From: a virus
Direction: 5' to 3' (one strand)
Virus record (IMG/VR): IMGVR_UViG_3300008952_000268
Location: 1-25,859 of that record
Length of the DNA: 25,859 nucleotides
Shown piece after piece: positions 1 through 8,729 of this stretch (positions are counted from its first letter, which is position 1; each line of letters begins with the position of its first letter). The position numbers were made by a program, and so were the translations under genes. The notes beneath the pieces are model-generated. The model did no database searches, was not told the origin of the DNA, and was given only the letters and a program-made list of their open reading frames with translations.

Positions 1-3
1 TCG

Positions 4-333
4 ATGGTCGCGACGATACCACCGCTGCCGATACTGCGGATCGACGGAGCGTCGGCACCAGGCGCACGGGTTTTGCACGCGCTGTTACATGCGCCTCTAC
101 ACCCGAGACAACTACTCGAAATCCTTATGAGACCAGCCGCCGAAACCCTGCTCGAGCTCCTGCGCGGCTATCGCTGCGAGAACGACGAAACCATCGAACA
201 GCTCGCCGAAGCGTTCATCGATGCTCTGCTCGACGAGGTCTCAGCCGAGCTGGTAGAGCTCAAGATATTGCGATCAGAGCACCGATCGCAGAACCCAGGC
301 GACGATTCCAGCGCTAACGATCCCGCTCATTAA
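4..333 (+). CDS. Unknown acidic helical protein, possibly 5'-truncated at window edge
   Basis: I do not recognise this protein. The frame is open to the window's left edge, so the ATG at 4 may not be the true start. An internal ATG at 127 gives 68 residues, but no convincing SD precedes either codon. The C-terminal two thirds look coding: they use GC-ending codons and are rich in Glu, Leu and Ala, suggesting amphipathic helices. No signal peptide, membrane segment or family motif is visible. It runs against the main operon, and its stop overlaps the stop of the minus-strand membrane protein by 20 bases, a tail-to-tail arrangement. None of the three minus frames across this stretch gives a better protein. 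It could be a non-structural gene of the next module or a chance frame. Confidence 0.4.
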   Translation: MVATIPPLPILRIDGASAPGARVLHALLHAPLHPRQLLEILMRPAAETLLELLRGYRCENDETIEQLAEAFIDALLDEVSAELVELKILRSEHRSQNPGDDSSANDPAH

Positions 334-643
334 TACTACGGCGCATCTCTGCAATCGCTGCTCGCAAAGTCTCGATAACGAAACGATCCTGTTGCTCGCG
401 GGAGTCGATTTCGCGGATGCGTTCGGCGTGCTTCTCGATCGTGTTTTGCATGGCTCCGATATCTCCATCGAGCCTTTCGAGCTGGTGTCCGCGGTCGGTG
501 TAGTCTCCGTACATGACGAGAATCGCGGCAACGATTCCGCCGTATCCGCCACCTTTGCGAATCCAATATCCGAGCCGTCGGGGGTCGTCATGGTTCTGGT
601 CGTCCTTGTTTTTCTTGGCCAACAGATCCCTCCCCCAGATCAC
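314..643 (-). CDS. Single-pass membrane protein with coiled coil (lysis-associated candidate)
   Basis: A 109-aa protein with a charged N-terminus (residues 1-30), a short hydrophobic segment (about 33-46, GGIVAAILVMYG) and a long heptad-like helix (about 50-105) rich in Glu, Arg, Ile and Leu. The start is a GTG overlapping the TGA of the upstream 60-aa gene as GTGA, preceded by GGGA at a usable distance. Small one-pass membrane coiled-coil proteins at the end of phage tail operons are often holin or BhlA/XhlA-like factors or inner-membrane spanins. That role is inferred from architecture and position, not from a diagnostic motif. No endolysin gene lies next to it in the window. The downstream plus-strand frame converges on it. 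Confidence 0.7.
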   Translation of the reverse strand: MIWGRDLLAKKNKDDQNHDDPRRLGYWIRKGGGYGGIVAAILVMYGDYTDRGHQLERLDGDIGAMQNTIEKHAERIREIDSREQQDRFVIETLRAAIAEMRRSINERDR

Positions 644-822
644 GCAGTCCCATCGGTCTCGACCGGTTTAGGATCGACGATACTCTGTAGCCGCTGCTCG
701 GTCTCGACGGCTCTCTTGCGTGCGTCAGGATCTTGAAAGAACCCGCTGGCCCATGCGCCCTGTAATAGATTCCAAAAAAGGATGCAATCCTCGCGCGAAA
801 TGTCGTGTCTCTCTTCACTCAT
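640..822 (-). CDS. Small conserved-type phage protein, unknown function
   Basis: A 60-aa acidic protein I cannot assign to a family. It has no membrane segment or signal peptide, and its N-terminal half, with Trp and Phe residues, looks helical. The ATG at 822 is preceded by an AGGGTGA Shine-Dalgarno-like stretch. That stretch overlaps the stop codon of the 757-aa tail gene, so translation is probably coupled. Its own stop overlaps the GTG start of the membrane protein downstream. Its place between the last large tail gene and a membrane protein would fit a tail accessory or lysis-timing factor, but nothing in the sequence proves either. A competing frame (588-818) has poorer composition and was not chosen. 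Confidence 0.6.
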   Translation of the reverse strand: MSEERHDISREDCILFWNLLQGAWASGFFQDPDARKRAVETEQRLQSIVDPKPVETDGTA

Positions 823-833
823 CAGGGTTCACC

Positions 834-3107
834 CTATAGCGCATCGACTGTGATGGCCCCGTTGTTTGTGCGGATCCTGTAACGATTCCCATCTCCCGAG
901 TCAGTCACGACGATTCCCTTGCCGCTGGATTGCACCTCGAGATCATCGCCGAAAACGAATCGACCCGATGATGACCGAGCAGACGGAGTCGACGTTACCT
1001 TGAAAATCTGGAGATGGTCAGCCGTCGGATCGTGCCTGATAGAGTACCCTGTTCCGAGCTTGCCGTATAAGGTCGAAGGTTTCCCAAAACCAAACTCGGT
1101 ACCGTCAGCCATCACAAATGACGAGTCGGATGTCGTCCCTGGCTCGGTCCCGTCGCGCGCTTCCTCCAGCGATACCTCCGGCGGCAAGAGCACGAACCCA
1201 CCATCAGCCGTTCCGAGCGGCGCGTAACGGCCTGTCGTGTTCGGCTGGTGGGTGTAATCCCAAGTCGAATCCCGTTGCGCGCCGAAAGCCTCCAGGCGTG
1301 CGGTGATCGGCTTTTGTAGTTTCTCCGTGTGGTACTCGGCCTCGTCGGGGTTTTTCCAGTTCCGGAAGTCTCTGGCGTTCGTGCCGAAATGCTGCGGCCT
1401 TGCAAGGATTCCGGGGTACGCACCTTCGCGCATGCACTCCACGAAGATGCGCGGCGTGCGTAGCGTCCCCTTGTCCTGAATCTGCGGCCGGCTCTTGCGA
1501 ACTCCGGGTATACCGCTGGGGACACCTGGATCGAACAAATCAGGCGATCGAGGGTAGATCGGTTTCGGTGGTACGTCCCCAACACCAGGCCAATCGCCAC
1601 CGGGGTCGAAGTCTCGCGTCCCGCCTGGCGGTATTACCGGCGGTGGTTGTGGTGACCGCTCCGGCGTGTAGGGTGGCTTATAACTGTCTCCGTGATCGAT
1701 CCACGCCGTCCAATGGTGGCGGCCGTTCAGGAGCGGTCGACCAGGCGCACACGGGTGCTCGTGTTTGAGATCGGAATGCGTATTCCAAACGAATTCGACC
1801 GGGATGCGTTCCGGTCCCTTCTCGGGGATCTTGTGTTCATCCTCGTGATCGTGCTTCAAGGGTCCATCGCCGGTCCCGTTGCCGTCGGTCTTGCCGCCGT
1901 CCTTGATGTCCTTCGCGTAGTTGTAGGCACCGAAGATCCAGAACGCATTCCCGTTCATGTGCATCGGGTTGCGGATCGTTCCGTCTTTCTCAGAGTTCCC
2001 CAGCGCGTGAAAGTCTCCGGGTGGACCTGTGTTGAGAAGTCCACCGAAAGACCCTGAGACATGACCGGCGACCGGATTCGCCCATGGAACATTGTCGTTC
2101 CCCGATGGGTTATCCCAGAACCAACCCCCGAGAACGTCTTCGCACTGGCTTTTGTTGATGACCAGCATCGGATGTGGCCCGCGTGGGAAGTGCCTGGCGC
2201 ACGGTCCATCCATCGGACCCGGTGAGACCTTAAGCCAACCTTGGAGCGGTTGACACACCTCGTCGTCAATTTCCCCTTCGTTGTTCTGTTTCATCTCGCA
2301 AACGAGCGATCCGACTTGCGGATCACTACCGACCGCGTTCATCGCGATCAGCCGAGGGTCGACCGGAAAAACAAGGTCTTGTTGCTCGCGTTCGAGGTTC
2401 GACGGCACCGCCATGCAGAGGTAATTCTTGGGGAAGAGCGGCCACTGTCGGCCGAGTCGTCCCTGCGGCACAAACATACTTTTCGCCTCGAGCCGCCGAT
2501 CGATTTCGTATTTGAACGCGCCGCCTACCTTCTCGACGCCGAACCAGTCGAAATCGGGAATCGGTGGACAGTTCCCGCGAGGAGCCAGAACGCGCGTCGG
2601 TTCGCGCTGATGACGATGCGGCTTTGCCTCGGCTACCGCACCACCGCCATCCGGCTGTCCTGCGCCTGCACGCTGCTTCGGTGGCGCGAGTGGGTTCAAC
2701 GCCTTGCGTTTTCCCCCGACCTCGATGCCACCGCCGACAGGCGGCCGAGGAGCTCCACCGACGCCGACATCGATACCCGGTCGACCTGGCGGGTTCGGCG
2801 GTTTCGGTGGTGGTGGCGGGTCCGGTTCTCCGAGCATGCACGGATGGATGAATCGCCACATCGAGATGTCGCGACCACCACCCGCGAGCGGTTTGCGCCA
2901 GAGCATGCCGCCGTTAATGTCGCCGACCGATAGTAGAGCGGGGATCGATAGCCCTCCGTCACTCGGCGGCGCCGTCTCTGCCTGTTCGTAGGCGAGCACC
3001 GACGTCCGCATCTCGATCGTGTCGCCACGAGTGTCGAAGTGCGTAGACCTGAGCGGGAGAATTCCCGGCCCGCCGATGTTCCGTCTTGAGTCGCCGTCGT
3101 GGCTCAC
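834..3107 (-). CDS. Large Pro/Gly/His-rich tail tip or fiber protein
   Basis: A 757-aa protein, the last of three large tail genes. Residues 95-122 form a Pro/Gly-rich hinge (PDPPPPPKPPNPPGRPG), and a second Pro-rich hinge lies at about 476-496. Between them is a Trp/Asn/Gly-rich region with a His cluster: HDHEDEH at 419-425, HSDLKHEH at 444-451, HH at 464-465 and H472. The C-terminal 35 residues (SSGKGIVVTDSGDGNRYRI and onward) resemble the Gly/Asp-turn beta modules common at the ends of phage tail-tip proteins. The GTG start overlaps the preceding TGA as GTGA, so it is probably translated by coupling to the 868-aa gene. Host contact at the tail tip is inferred from position and modular composition. 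I recognise no enzymatic motif. Confidence 0.7.
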   Translation of the reverse strand: MSHDGDSRRNIGGPGILPLRSTHFDTRGDTIEMRTSVLAYEQAETAPPSDGGLSIPALLSVGDINGGMLWRKPLAGGGRDISMWRFIHPCMLGEPDPPPPPKPPNPPGRPGIDVGVGGAPRPPVGGGIEVGGKRKALNPLAPPKQRAGAGQPDGGGAVAEAKPHRHQREPTRVLAPRGNCPPIPDFDWFGVEKVGGAFKYEIDRRLEAKSMFVPQGRLGRQWPLFPKNYLCMAVPSNLEREQQDLVFPVDPRLIAMNAVGSDPQVGSLVCEMKQNNEGEIDDEVCQPLQGWLKVSPGPMDGPCARHFPRGPHPMLVINKSQCEDVLGGWFWDNPSGNDNVPWANPVAGHVSGSFGGLLNTGPPGDFHALGNSEKDGTIRNPMHMNGNAFWIFGAYNYAKDIKDGGKTDGNGTGDGPLKHDHEDEHKIPEKGPERIPVEFVWNTHSDLKHEHPCAPGRPLLNGRHHWTAWIDHGDSYKPPYTPERSPQPPPVIPPGGTRDFDPGGDWPGVGDVPPKPIYPRSPDLFDPGVPSGIPGVRKSRPQIQDKGTLRTPRIFVECMREGAYPGILARPQHFGTNARDFRNWKNPDEAEYHTEKLQKPITARLEAFGAQRDSTWDYTHQPNTTGRYAPLGTADGGFVLLPPEVSLEEARDGTEPGTTSDSSFVMADGTEFGFGKPSTLYGKLGTGYSIRHDPTADHLQIFKVTSTPSARSSSGRFVFGDDLEVQSSGKGIVVTDSGDGNRYRIRTNNGAITVDAL

Positions 3108-5710
3108 GTCGCTCTATCTCCGACTATTCGCATCAGCGTTTTACGGGTGCCGTCGTCAAGAAAACTCCACATCGGCACCTGCGGCAAGTGCTCGGGGAAT
3201 GCCGCAGAGCTCGACCCCTCGCCGTTCGGGTGCAGCTCGAACACCACCTCGCCGAGCGCTCCAGCCGGTCCGACGCCTTTGTGCTGCGGCCCACCAACCA
3301 CCGTCGGGTCCGCGCCAACCACCAGCCCCGGTTGTAGATGCCCCTCGATCTGTCCCATCACGCGGTTCGCGTGCTGCGTGTAGACGTTCGCGGCGAATGC
3401 CAAAGCGATCTCTTTAAGGCCTGCGGCGCCTTGATCGTTCCCGCTTTCAAGGTTCACGATCAGCTTTTCGGTTTCCCTTGAGCGTTGGCGTGCGAGTTGC
3501 CGATTCTTATCTGGCTTGTCGTCTCCTAGCTTCTCCTCGGCTGGTGCGTTGACACCAAATAGAGCTACGATTTTCCCCGCGTCCTTTTCAATCCAAGCGA
3601 CACGCGCCGTCTCTTCGGATCGTGGTACGCGGATTTCCCATGATGGTCCTACTGCGTCGGCACCCTGAAGGTTCGCCGCAACCTCTGGCGGCACCATGCC
3701 GACGACGTCGTCAGGATTAACCTCGATCATGAATAGTTGCGAAGTGTCGTTCGGCGCCGCTGGGGTCAACGTCAGGATTGTCGCGATGCCCCAGTCGGCT
3801 TGTAGCTCCGGAATCGTACCGGTTGACCAAGTGATATCCCACGCAGGCGGACCATTGCCAGCGCTCGTTCCGATGCGGCCATTCGGACGTTTCGCAGATT
3901 CGATCGTCCCCATGAGAATCTCGGTCTCGAGGAACGACGGATGCGGCAGGTAATCGAACGAAATAATTCCTTGGTCTGCGTCCTCGATGCTGACGCTGAA
4001 CGGGCTTGCCTTCGTGTTATCTGGCCATACTCCATTAAGCCGGGGATACCCGAGCACCGGTCCCCCGAGGTTTGCACGCAGTTTTGCGCCGACACCCAAG
4101 CCCACATGGAAGGCTCGTTGTCCTGGAACTACGTAGAAGTCCGTATAAGCACTCGCAGGCGCACGGGAGCCAGTAGCGCGATCGAGCGTGCTGACGCGAT
4201 ACGCCTCAATTGAGAGCGTCCGATCCATCCATCGCTGCGGTAGACGAAAGGTCTTGCGCCAGTGCTGGATCAGCTTGCCGACGCGTGCACCCCAATCCGC
4301 ATCCGGATCGGCAAGGCCCATCGTTACGACCTTTTCCCAGAGTCCGACATAGGGGATGAATGCACGACGGATCGTTTGATCGTTTAGACCCCCTCCCCCG
4401 ATTGGAGTAGCACCCCAAGCCGTGAATAGATGTTCATCGATCGGCACCCAGTTTCCTTGAGCGTAATTGACCGTGTCCATCTGGTCATTGACCATCGCTC
4501 GAATCGGCAGCGTAGCGTCCGGGATATCGAGAACGTTTTGCATGCGGCGATTTACTTCGCGCTGCTTTTCCGTCATGACAACGACGGCAGTACCACCAGA
4601 AGATCCTTCTGATTTATAATCGAAACGAACCTCCACTTCGTACGTGAAGAAGACCCGTACCGACCTCGGACGACGCGCGAACATATCGGCGACCGCGCTT
4701 TGTCCTTTGCCCTCCTTGTGCGGCAAGAGACGATTGCGGATAGTTCGGTCGGCTCGCGTTGCCTTCTGATAGACAACCACCTTGCCATCGGCGTCGATGA
4801 AGATACCCGCGCCGGGGATATACTCGAGCATGCGCGCTACGGCGTCGTCGGCTCTGTCGTCGAGCTCGACATTCTCCAGCGGCGCTTGACGCATTGCCTG
4901 TCTCTGACCGCGGCCGATTCCTGGTGGGACGACGATCGTTCCGCGAGGTATTCGACCACGGACCTCTTCCTCCGCACCCATGGCATCGCGTAGAACCGAC
5001 TTCAGAGCATCGCGTGCCGTCCACTTCGAAGCCCTTACGGCACCCTCGGGATGCCTGAGCGAATAACGCGCATACTCGATTTTCTCGAGTGTTACTTCCT
5101 TGGCTGCTAGCTCTTTCGCTGCGGGGTCCTGAACTCTGCGTACACCAGCCTTGCGGCGCATGTTCATACGCCTTAGACAAATCCGCGACTTCCAGAACCA
5201 GCGGCGGTCGGCGATCTCGACACGCGCGAGATGTCGATTCGAGCTCGGGGGAAACCCGATGACCCAGAGCTCGCGAAACGTTGCGACGGTATCGTTTGAG
5301 ACGATCGCGAGCGTGATCGGCTTCTTATCCGCAGCTCGCGCCACGAAGTGACCTAAGAATTGCGGGTCTATATCGAAGGTCTCGATGACCGGGTCGATCC
5401 CCTCCTTAAGCGACCATTGGATCGTCGCGTCATGCATGAGCGGGATGCCGTCGAGCCATGCACCACGCGGAAGCACACCGGCTTGCTGCGCACCGGCCGC
5501 CGCTGGGTTCGGACCCCCTGCGCCTCCACCGATCGGCCGCCGATTCTTTTGAACCGAGTCACCTTTTCCCGATGTCGTTACTGACGAGTCGAACGTCAGG
5601 CCGATCGCGAGAAAAAGAAAGTGACGAGTATCAGGCGGGTGAAATGAGTCATCCGGATCTTCCGGAATACCCATCAACGTTCGCCGGCCTGCGGCTGTGG
5701 CGATCGACAT
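3104..5710 (-). CDS. Large tail/baseplate hub-like structural protein
   Basis: An 868-aa protein in the slot where siphophages encode tail-associated hub or baseplate proteins. The N-terminus has a Gly/Ala-rich flexible stretch (about residues 60-80). The domain that follows (about 80-180) contains a short beta-rich segment ending RWFWKSR. Such domains are typical of hub proteins that pack against the distal tail protein, but this is a resemblance and not a motif. The middle alternates charged helices with beta-rich parts. The C-terminal 150 residues are charged and helical, with a short beta tail. No lysozyme or peptidase catalytic motif was seen. The ATG shares its A with the preceding stop (TGATG) and has a G-rich stretch upstream. 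Its own stop overlaps the next gene's GTG. Confidence 0.7.
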   Translation of the reverse strand: MSIATAAGRRTLMGIPEDPDDSFHPPDTRHFLFLAIGLTFDSSVTTSGKGDSVQKNRRPIGGGAGGPNPAAAGAQQAGVLPRGAWLDGIPLMHDATIQWSLKEGIDPVIETFDIDPQFLGHFVARAADKKPITLAIVSNDTVATFRELWVIGFPPSSNRHLARVEIADRRWFWKSRICLRRMNMRRKAGVRRVQDPAAKELAAKEVTLEKIEYARYSLRHPEGAVRASKWTARDALKSVLRDAMGAEEEVRGRIPRGTIVVPPGIGRGQRQAMRQAPLENVELDDRADDAVARMLEYIPGAGIFIDADGKVVVYQKATRADRTIRNRLLPHKEGKGQSAVADMFARRPRSVRVFFTYEVEVRFDYKSEGSSGGTAVVVMTEKQREVNRRMQNVLDIPDATLPIRAMVNDQMDTVNYAQGNWVPIDEHLFTAWGATPIGGGGLNDQTIRRAFIPYVGLWEKVVTMGLADPDADWGARVGKLIQHWRKTFRLPQRWMDRTLSIEAYRVSTLDRATGSRAPASAYTDFYVVPGQRAFHVGLGVGAKLRANLGGPVLGYPRLNGVWPDNTKASPFSVSIEDADQGIISFDYLPHPSFLETEILMGTIESAKRPNGRIGTSAGNGPPAWDITWSTGTIPELQADWGIATILTLTPAAPNDTSQLFMIEVNPDDVVGMVPPEVAANLQGADAVGPSWEIRVPRSEETARVAWIEKDAGKIVALFGVNAPAEEKLGDDKPDKNRQLARQRSRETEKLIVNLESGNDQGAAGLKEIALAFAANVYTQHANRVMGQIEGHLQPGLVVGADPTVVGGPQHKGVGPAGALGEVVFELHPNGEGSSSAAFPEHLPQVPMWSFLDDGTRKTLMRIVGDRAT

Positions 5711-7284
5711 CAGAGACCCCCGACAGGTACCCGCGGCCTATTCGGTTGCGGCGCACCAAGACCGAGCCCTCGGTCAGGAGCACCGAGTCCGACATCCGGA
5801 CGATCAGGACCAAAGAAATCACTCACCGCATCGAGCGGTTCACCGACCGGTTTTATCGGTGCCTGTCCATTCGCTCCGACCGGGTTGAAGTATTCAAACT
5901 CGATCGTCTGCACGGTCGTGATGAGTTGCAGCGAATCGCCACGTTCCCCAAGCGCCTCGCGTTCCGCCGAGAAATCATCCAGCCGGACGATTCGACCGGC
6001 CTGCTTCGGCATGCGTCGCTTGTTCGGGAGCGGCCGACCGCGCGGTATATCAAAGTGCGTCGATGTGATCGTGATGCGCCTGATGTACTCGCCTGGTCCT
6101 TGATACTCGATCTTTGCGTTAGGGTTCGGAACGGCTACCGGTATCGCAAGTTGTCCGGGTTTCTCGGTGTCCTGGATCTGGATGTTCATCGAGATCGGCA
6201 AGCCACCCAGCGCCGCAGCGTTGACGACTAGCGTAGCCGAGATGCGGTTATCGACCGGGTCGAACTCCGGGGAATTCTCGGAAATCCCCGTAGCCGCGGT
6301 CCCGAGTACGACGCGAGCTTCAGCGATCAGGAAGTTCAGGATCGTGTTTTCCCAGAGGTTTTTTAGACCGGCCAGGCCAGAGACACGCGAGAACGCCACA
6401 CCGGTCTCGAATGTCACCGTCGCCGATACGAACTTCCGTAGCTTGAGCTCCTCGAGCGGTGCCGCCGTCGTGCGTTCTACCTTCCATGACGGATTGACGA
6501 GATCGCGGTTGTTCAGTAGCGACGTCGCGCCAGAGAGTAGGCCTTCATGGTCCGCGCCTGGCTCCGATACCATCTGTTCGCGATAAATCCGCGTGAACCT
6601 GACGACGGAACCGCGGCCCGCGTCGGCACCGTCGCGCGTATCGTCAACGTCCCCGGAGACATCTTCGGCGAGGAACCAGTTCGAATCGGCTCCACCGATC
6701 GCCTCGAGCACCGCGGTCTCTCGTGCGCTGATTTGGTTCGACAGCTGCGTGCGTGCGTCGTTCGTTCCGACCGCTGTGTACTCGCCTGCTATCGTCACCG
6801 TGCGGCGGCCTTCGGGTGTCGTGTCAACGGACACCGTTCCATTTCGATACCCGCTCGAGCCGTTCGACGTTCGCTGATCCTGCGGCAGCCCGGCCGTTAG
6901 CGCGAAATGGAATAAGCCGGATCGCGCCGAATCGTGTTTTGATCCAGGCTTGGAAATCGTAACAACGGGATCAATGTAGAGCCGTCCCGAACTTCCGTCG
7001 GCGGTGAACTCGAACAGATTCGACGACGTCGAACCGTCCCCCATCGCTACCGTCAGGTCCTTGTGCGGTGTACGGTAGGCCGTGTTGATCGTCCCGATGT
7101 CGGTCTTGTACGCGGCTTCAGCGCTCGCGCGAACGACGTAATCAAACTCCAGGCGGAACTCGCCGTTGGCCTCGTCCTCCGAGAAGACTATCGGAGAACG
7201 TTCGGCGGTGATCTGGCGGCCTGCTGTCGAGCCGACTGCGACCCCGTTGTAGGTGACTGAAAATGATCTTGGTGCTGTAGCCAT
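5710..7284 (-). CDS. Tail protein, probable distal tail or baseplate component
   Basis: A 524-aa, mostly beta-rich protein. The N-terminus opens with a strand pattern (SFSVTYNGVAVGS) typical of tail tube or distal tail folds. Similar alternation of strand and turn recurs in the second half around GEYIRRITITSTHF, so it may contain two related beta-sandwich domains. The C-terminal 45 residues are a Gly/Pro/Asp-rich disordered tail with repeated GLGAP. The start is well supported: GGAAGGTGACG lies directly before the ATG, and the previous gene stops three bases upstream. It precedes the 868-aa hub-like gene in a coupled block. A distal tail protein or a tail-terminal ring protein is the best guess. 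No diagnostic motif settles it. Confidence 0.65.
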   Translation of the reverse strand: MATAPRSFSVTYNGVAVGSTAGRQITAERSPIVFSEDEANGEFRLEFDYVVRASAEAAYKTDIGTINTAYRTPHKDLTVAMGDGSTSSNLFEFTADGSSGRLYIDPVVTISKPGSKHDSARSGLFHFALTAGLPQDQRTSNGSSGYRNGTVSVDTTPEGRRTVTIAGEYTAVGTNDARTQLSNQISARETAVLEAIGGADSNWFLAEDVSGDVDDTRDGADAGRGSVVRFTRIYREQMVSEPGADHEGLLSGATSLLNNRDLVNPSWKVERTTAAPLEELKLRKFVSATVTFETGVAFSRVSGLAGLKNLWENTILNFLIAEARVVLGTAATGISENSPEFDPVDNRISATLVVNAAALGGLPISMNIQIQDTEKPGQLAIPVAVPNPNAKIEYQGPGEYIRRITITSTHFDIPRGRPLPNKRRMPKQAGRIVRLDDFSAEREALGERGDSLQLITTVQTIEFEYFNPVGANGQAPIKPVGEPLDAVSDFFGPDRPDVGLGAPDRGLGLGAPQPNRPRVPVGGL

Positions 7285-7287
7285 ACG

Positions 7288-7917
7288 TCACCTTCCGAGC
7301 ACGCCTCGATTTATAATCCGGCCGATCGCCTGACCAGAGTTTCGCAAGTAAGCACGTTCCCCGTTAAGGCGCATGCGGTTCTGGAACGATATCCATTGAC
7401 GTTCACGGTTCCAGAACTCCAAAGCCTTTTCGGAACTGGCATGCTTTCCTAAAATCTCGCTGGCCATGAGCACGTCGAATGTTGGTTTGATCGCTTCGAA
7501 CCCGGCTTTCGTTTCGACCTTGACTGCATCTGTTCCGCTCTGAACAGCCGAAACAGCCCCATCGACAATGCCGTTAACGGTGTTCGCGACCTTCTCCGAA
7601 AGCACTCCATTGACGAACATATCGGAGATTCCCTGCACGAAAGGAGCGATCTTATCAACCACAAGCGAAGCAGCGCCGACAGCCAAGCCAACCTTCCCAG
7701 CGGTTGCCAGCCCTGAGCCCTTGCGCGTGTCTTTCTGCGCTTTCTTCTCCTGCTTCTTCGATTCTTCCTCCGACGCCTTCTTCAGGTTCTCACGAGCTTC
7801 TTTATCCGCTGCGCGTACTGATTCCCGTTCCGCTTCGCGGATCGCGTCAAGGCGCTGCTGAACGCTGTCGGCGTCAACCTGTACTCGGACTATGGCATCG
7901 TCGATCCGGAGCGGCAT
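7288..7917 (-). CDS. Short coiled-coil/hydrophobic tail protein; candidate miniature tape measure
   Basis: A 209-aa protein. Residues 18-66 are a very charged Glu/Lys/Arg/Ala helix, almost certainly a coiled coil. Residues 70-100 are Gly/Ala/Val-rich and hydrophobic (TAGKVGLAVGAASLVVDKIA). Charged helix plus hydrophobic patch is the usual make-up of a tape measure protein, and the position, after the tail tube and chaperone-position genes and before the distal tail gene, also fits. Tape measure proteins normally exceed 500 residues, so if this is one the tail would be very short, about 30 nm at 0.15 nm per residue. Alternatively it is a minor tail or membrane-inserting injection protein. The ATG overlaps the preceding stop (TAATG). 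No strong SD is seen. Confidence 0.7.
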   Translation of the reverse strand: MPLRIDDAIVRVQVDADSVQQRLDAIREAERESVRAADKEARENLKKASEEESKKQEKKAQKDTRKGSGLATAGKVGLAVGAASLVVDKIAPFVQGISDMFVNGVLSEKVANTVNGIVDGAVSAVQSGTDAVKVETKAGFEAIKPTFDVLMASEILGKHASSEKALEFWNRERQWISFQNRMRLNGERAYLRNSGQAIGRIINRGVLGR

Positions 7918-8729
7918 TAGGAGAGAGTCACCGTACGCGATACCGCGGCCGACACATGGTCAACGTTGGTCGGGGTTGCTGTGCGTTCGTCGTAGCCCTG
8001 GAAGATCGAGACCGAATGCGCGCCAGCGCTCAGGCCGGTTTGTAGGTGCGAGACCGCCGTGTCAGGGCTGAGCCCAACACCATCCGTCGATGTAGCTGGG
8101 GCCGTGGAGCCCGCGGAGTAGCGCATGATGACCGTGGATATCCGGTCGAATCGCGCAGCCGGTTGTTTCCACGACCAGGCGATTTGAGTCCCGCCGATTC
8201 CGGTCCCGACAAGATCCATCGCTGGCGGGTATTCCGCCTCGGTGTCGATCGCTGCGATGAATCCGTAATCGCGCGATACCAGGTACCCGAGCCCCTCTAT
8301 CGACTCGCCGATCGACGGACCACGTGAGTACGCGTTGGCCTCGATCCCGTCCGATGGTCCCAAGTCCGCGAGCTCCGCGTACAATCTGCGTTGGATCTCC
8401 AGGAGACCCATTCCTGCGGATTTGATTTCCGAAGTGCGGTTCGCACCGAGTAGGGGTCTCTCCCCGGTATCGTCTCCATGTACCGCCGTGTACAGCCTGA
8501 CAACGAATTCGCTTTGTAGGATTCCAGGCGCGTCGTTACGGAAATCCGGGTCAGCGCTTCCGGCGCCGGGGATGAGCACGGCGCACGGCAGGCGCAAGCG
8601 ATTGCCGATCGCAGTCTCGACCGGTCCCGCGCTGATGACGACGGACGGGAACACCACGTTCGACGACGATGGCCATACCGCCGACTCGAGCTTGTCTTTG
8701 ACCTGTCGTAATGCCTGGAGCTCGTCCAT
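7917..8729 (-). CDS. Tail terminator-like protein with C-terminal Fn3-like domain
   Basis: A 270-aa protein that looks bipartite. Residues 1 to about 150 have the layout of small tail-terminator or tail-completion proteins: an initial helix (LRQVKDKLESAVWP), then strands around FPSVVISAG and FVVRLYTAV. Residues about 165-268 contain a Trp strand (IAWSWKQP), then TVIMRYSAGS and LSAGAHSVSIFQGYDE, which resemble a fibronectin type III-like beta sandwich. Fn3-like domains are common add-ons to virion proteins and are thought to bind cell-surface carbohydrate weakly. The ATG overlaps the preceding stop (TGATG) and follows GAAGG, giving good start support. Virion location and the terminator role are inferred from position and fold pattern. 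Confidence 0.65.
   Translation of the reverse strand: MDELQALRQVKDKLESAVWPSSSNVVFPSVVISAGPVETAIGNRLRLPCAVLIPGAGSADPDFRNDAPGILQSEFVVRLYTAVHGDDTGERPLLGANRTSEIKSAGMGLLEIQRRLYAELADLGPSDGIEANAYSRGPSIGESIEGLGYLVSRDYGFIAAIDTEAEYPPAMDLVGTGIGGTQIAWSWKQPAARFDRISTVIMRYSAGSTAPATSTDGVGLSPDTAVSHLQTGLSAGAHSVSIFQGYDERTATPTNVDHVSAAVSRTVTLS

Noticed and set aside
274-591. Minus-strand frame ending in a hydrophobic segment
   Set aside because: Mostly out of frame within the membrane coiled-coil gene; its last 18 codons alone could encode a tiny hydrophobic peptide, but no SD supports it.
824-835. Short palindrome AGGGTTCACCCT at the SD of the 60-aa gene
   Set aside because: Five-bp arms with a 2-base centre are too short to form an RNA hairpin and are common by chance; noted only as overlapping the SD.
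5458-6231. Long plus-strand frame (257 codons)
   Set aside because: Shadow of the 868-aa and 524-aa tail genes; Arg-rich, no SD, no domain pattern.
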